Assembly (NCBI GenBank): GCA_027297085.1
Contig: JAPUIL010000158.1
Coordinates: 1-7,037, forward strand
DNA length: 7,037 nt
Direction: 5' to 3'
Source: Verrucomicrobiota bacterium
GTDB lineage: Bacteria; Verrucomicrobiota; Verrucomicrobiia; Opitutales; UBA2995
The notes beneath the pieces were generated by a model, which worked only from the letters and a program-made list of their open reading frames with translations, had not been told where the DNA came from and did no database searches. This document shows positions 5,403 through 7,037 of the stretch, in pieces. Position 1 is the first letter of the stretch. Each line of letters begins with the position of its first letter. The position numbers were made by a program, and so were the translations under genes.

Positions 5403-6340
5403 GTGAACTCTGGGCTATAACCTCTTTTTTCAATCCAGCTGGATATAATCGCCGTATTGAAAACTATCGCATTTTCAGGAATCACTTGAGCGTTCCTCTA
5501 GCAACTGCAGAACTCAGCTACAATGGTCATTTTGTTCTGGAAGAATCGGACTCTGATATTCTGGTGAAGATAAAGGGAGAAGACATCATGTGGCAAAAGG
5601 AAAGACTCCTGAATCTGTTGGTTAATTCTTTGCCTGAAGCCTGCGATTACGTCGCTTGGATAGATTGTGATGTGATCTTTGACTCAAAAAATTGGGCAAT
5701 GCTCACCATGGACGCTTTGGACCAGTTTAAATTAGTACAATTATTTGAACATCGTGAAGATCTCCCCAGGGGAGCCATATCTCAGAATATGTCCCAAGAG
5801 AACACAACCTCTGTTTCGGAGCTAAGCAGGACGTCTGTAGGTTATCAGTTGTCTCATGGGGGGCCTGTGAAGAATGACTTTCTTCGTTCATCGGGGGTAG
5901 CCAGAGCGACAACCGGTTTAGCCTGGGCATGTCGGCGGGAATTGCTCGAGTCCCATAGCTTATACGATGCGTGTATCATAGGAGGTGGAGATCGTATCAT
6001 TTTGGCAGCAGCGATGGGTTGGTTTGATCTCGCTGTTGGGTTCCATAAGATGTCCGGACCATGGAAGGATCATTACCTTTCATGGGCTCGTAAGTTTTAT
6101 GAGAGCACTCATGGACGCGTTGGCTGTGTTCCAGGGCGCTTATTTCATCTTTGGCACGGCGATTTGAGGGATCGAAAATACGTAAAACGTATAAACATAT
6201 TAAAACAGCATTATTTCGATCCGTTTACAGATATTGTTTTAGATAGCCATGGGATTTGGAAATGGGCATCTGACAAACCCGATTTGCACAAGATGGTATG
6301 CAAATACTTTGCAAACCGACATGAAGACGGTAGGGACTAG
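5399..6340 (+). CDS. GT-A glycosyltransferase-like protein, copy 2
   Basis: This intact 313-residue protein is a paralogue of the minus-strand copy at 2683-3642. Motifs in order: ELWAITSFFNPAGY (3-16), EDIMWQKERLLN (61-72), AWIDCDVIFD (86-95) with a D-C-D motif, GLAWACRRELLESH (173-186), YDACIIGGGD (189-198), CVPGRLFHLWHGD (243-255), and a terminal DKPDLHKMVCKYFANRHEDG. No signal peptide or membrane helix is seen, so it is probably cytoplasmic. The middle region (about 118-170) is the most divergent from copy 1 and may decide acceptor choice. Family resemblance suggests a metal-dependent nucleotide-sugar transferase, but this is inference from motifs. The coupling to an A-T gene is the best functional clue: it may act on a carrier-bound acid or its released product. 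The reading frame is uninterrupted although the upstream A-T gene is damaged. Confidence 0.87.
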   Translation: MSELWAITSFFNPAGYNRRIENYRIFRNHLSVPLATAELSYNGHFVLEESDSDILVKIKGEDIMWQKERLLNLLVNSLPEACDYVAWIDCDVIFDSKNWAMLTMDALDQFKLVQLFEHREDLPRGAISQNMSQENTTSVSELSRTSVGYQLSHGGPVKNDFLRSSGVARATTGLAWACRRELLESHSLYDACIIGGGDRIILAAAMGWFDLAVGFHKMSGPWKDHYLSWARKFYESTHGRVGCVPGRLFHLWHGDLRDRKYVKRINILKQHYFDPFTDIVLDSHGIWKWASDKPDLHKMVCKYFANRHEDGRD

Positions 6341-6510
6341 AACGTTGCTACAAGATTCTAAATTCCGGTCCTCGTTCCATTCGTTGATCTTGAGGCCCAG
6401 AACATCCTCAAGCCGGAAGCCTCTGGCTTACCGGAGGAAGAGCCGTTGTCTGGACTGGGCGAATATCTTGATCCATAGGGAATGAGTAGAGTTCGGGTGG
6501 TCCCTAAATA
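6341..6510 (+). other. gene-poor stretch with a possible protein remnant
   Basis: No complete gene is seen between the GT-like stop and the IS5 end. A plus-strand frame bounded by stops at 6359-6361 and 6476-6478 reads as a fairly natural 38-residue peptide (IPVLVPFVDLEAQN..., ending GLGEYLDP) without a start codon. It may be the tail of a gene lost when the IS arrived. Nothing further is recognisable. Confidence 0.25.
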
Positions 6511-6513
6511 GGG
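6502..6513. repeat. CCCTA-AA-TAGGG palindrome at the IS5 boundary
   Basis: CCCTA (6502-6506) and TAGGG (6509-6513) are perfect 5-bp arms. The palindrome straddles the probable outer end of the IS5-type element. IS5-type elements often target CTAR/YTAR-like sites, and CTAA at 6504-6507 would fit, so this may contain the target site and the first bases of the terminal repeat. Confidence 0.3.
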
Positions 6514-7037
6514 TTTCCTGAAAAAGTTGATTAAGCGTCGATCAATATGTTGTAGAGGCTTCTCTTTTGAATAAGCGCTGTCCATTGCGGCAATACATAG
6601 CACCCATGAGGTTTGCCTGCGAGGTCTATGGGGGTAGTGAGCAACCCAAGGCATAGGTTTTGGAGACAAAAAAGAACTTCTCTGAACCATTTGTCGAGGT
6701 TGAGCACGATTAGGCCGATGTTTATGACGCTTACGCTGGTGTGGGGCAGCTTCGCCATGATACGGGCCAGGGTGCCTTTGCGTTTGGCGTTGCCAAACTT
6801 GCCTTCGATGGGGATGCGGTCCAGTTCGTCCTGGCGTATCTGTTGGCGCGCGGCTTTCAGTTGAGCCTGATTTTCGGCAGTCTGCTTGCGAGGCCGCCCC
6901 AGGGGTTTGCCGGACAGCCGGATGCCTTTGGCTTTGCAGTAGCGGCGATTGTCCTGGGTCCGGTAAATCTCATCCACATGCACTGAGACCGGGTAGTAGC
7001 CAAAGCGTTTCTTGTAGGTTTCCACCTGGGCAATCAG
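6511..7037 (-). mobile_element. 3' end of an IS5-type insertion sequence, cut by the window edge
   Basis: The element begins near 6511, where GGGTTTCCTGAAAAAGTTGA starts about 20 bases beyond the transposase stop, the usual position for a terminal inverted repeat. It extends past 7037. The opposite terminal repeat is outside the window, so the boundary is a proposal from spacing, not from a matched pair. Confidence 0.55.
6531..7037 (-). CDS. IS5-family DDE transposase, C-terminal part (partial)
   Basis: The frame is open to the window edge (first codons read L-I-A-Q-V at 7037-7023), so the 5' end is missing and 168 residues are visible. They show ETYKKRFGYYPVSVHVDEIYRT, with a likely catalytic aspartate in HVDEIY, then NRRYCKAKGIRLSGKPLGRP. 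A basic linker follows, then DELDRIPIEGKFGNAKRKG, whose glutamate is the probable third DDE residue, and a hydrophobic tail INIGLIVLNLDKWF. This order is characteristic of IS5-type transposases with the LSGxPLGRP signature. The product cuts and rejoins DNA at the element ends. Nothing in the visible part is broken. A GTG at 7023-7025 is an internal codon, not the start. Confidence 0.85.
   Translation of the reverse strand: MIAQVETYKKRFGYYPVSVHVDEIYRTQDNRRYCKAKGIRLSGKPLGRPRKQTAENQAQLKAARQQIRQDELDRIPIEGKFGNAKRKGTLARIMAKLPHTSVSVINIGLIVLNLDKWFREVLFCLQNLCLGLLTTPIDLAGKPHGCYVLPQWTALIQKRSLYNILIDA

Noticed and set aside
6358..6690. Minus-strand 110-codon frame
   Set aside because: It overlaps the transposase in another frame and crosses the IS boundary; the translation has no domain-like character.
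6613..6986. Plus-strand open frames at the right edge
   Set aside because: They are antisense shadows of the IS5-type transposase.
1..7037. CRISPR arrays, tRNA or rRNA genes, riboswitches
   Set aside because: No regularly spaced repeats, cloverleaf-like segments or rRNA-like sequence were seen on either strand.

Overview
This 7-kb window looks like an accessory, recombination-scarred region of a bacterial chromosome. By eye the base composition is mid-range (roughly 45-50% G+C). Genes are tightly packed, lack introns, show overlapping stop/start codons, and are bordered by IS3-type and IS5-type transposase remnants. The species cannot be named from the sequence. No tRNA, rRNA or CRISPR array was seen.

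The core is a two-gene module present twice as diverged paralogues. Each copy has (i) a stand-alone NRPS-like adenylation-carrier (A-T) protein with no condensation or thioesterase domain, and (ii) a protein of about 315 residues with GT-A glycosyltransferase-like features: a DCD (DxD-type) motif, a GGGD segment and a HLWHGD motif. In the right-hand copy the A-T reading frame (4204-5402) and the GT-like gene (5399-6340) overlap by ATGA and are clearly coupled. That A-T gene is broken, because about 230 codons covering the ATP-binding and substrate-pocket core are missing and the frame changes at the junction. In the left-hand copy the A-T gene (146-1957) is intact. Its GT-like partner (2683-3642) lies on the opposite strand, followed by an overlapping GNAT acetyltransferase gene (2148-2726).

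Layout from left to right: a leader of about 145 bp; the intact A-T gene; a stem-loop at its stop codon and a short open frame; a convergent minus-strand block (GNAT, GT-like protein, and the 5' end of an IS3-type orfA); the damaged second A-T gene and its intact GT-like partner on the plus strand; a short gene-poor stretch with a possible protein remnant; and the 3' end of an IS5-type transposase running off the right edge. A 35-bp repeat occurs at 2013-2047 and, inverted, at 4000-4034 (31/35 identical). It flanks the whole minus-strand block, which suggests that the block is or was invertible.

Inferred biology: the A-T protein activates a carboxylic acid and tethers it to its own carrier domain. 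The usual alpha-amino-anchoring aspartate appears to be replaced by methionine, so the acid may not be an alpha-amino acid. The GT-like protein, and perhaps the acetyltransferase, would then work on the tethered product or an acceptor. No substrate or product can be named from sequence alone.
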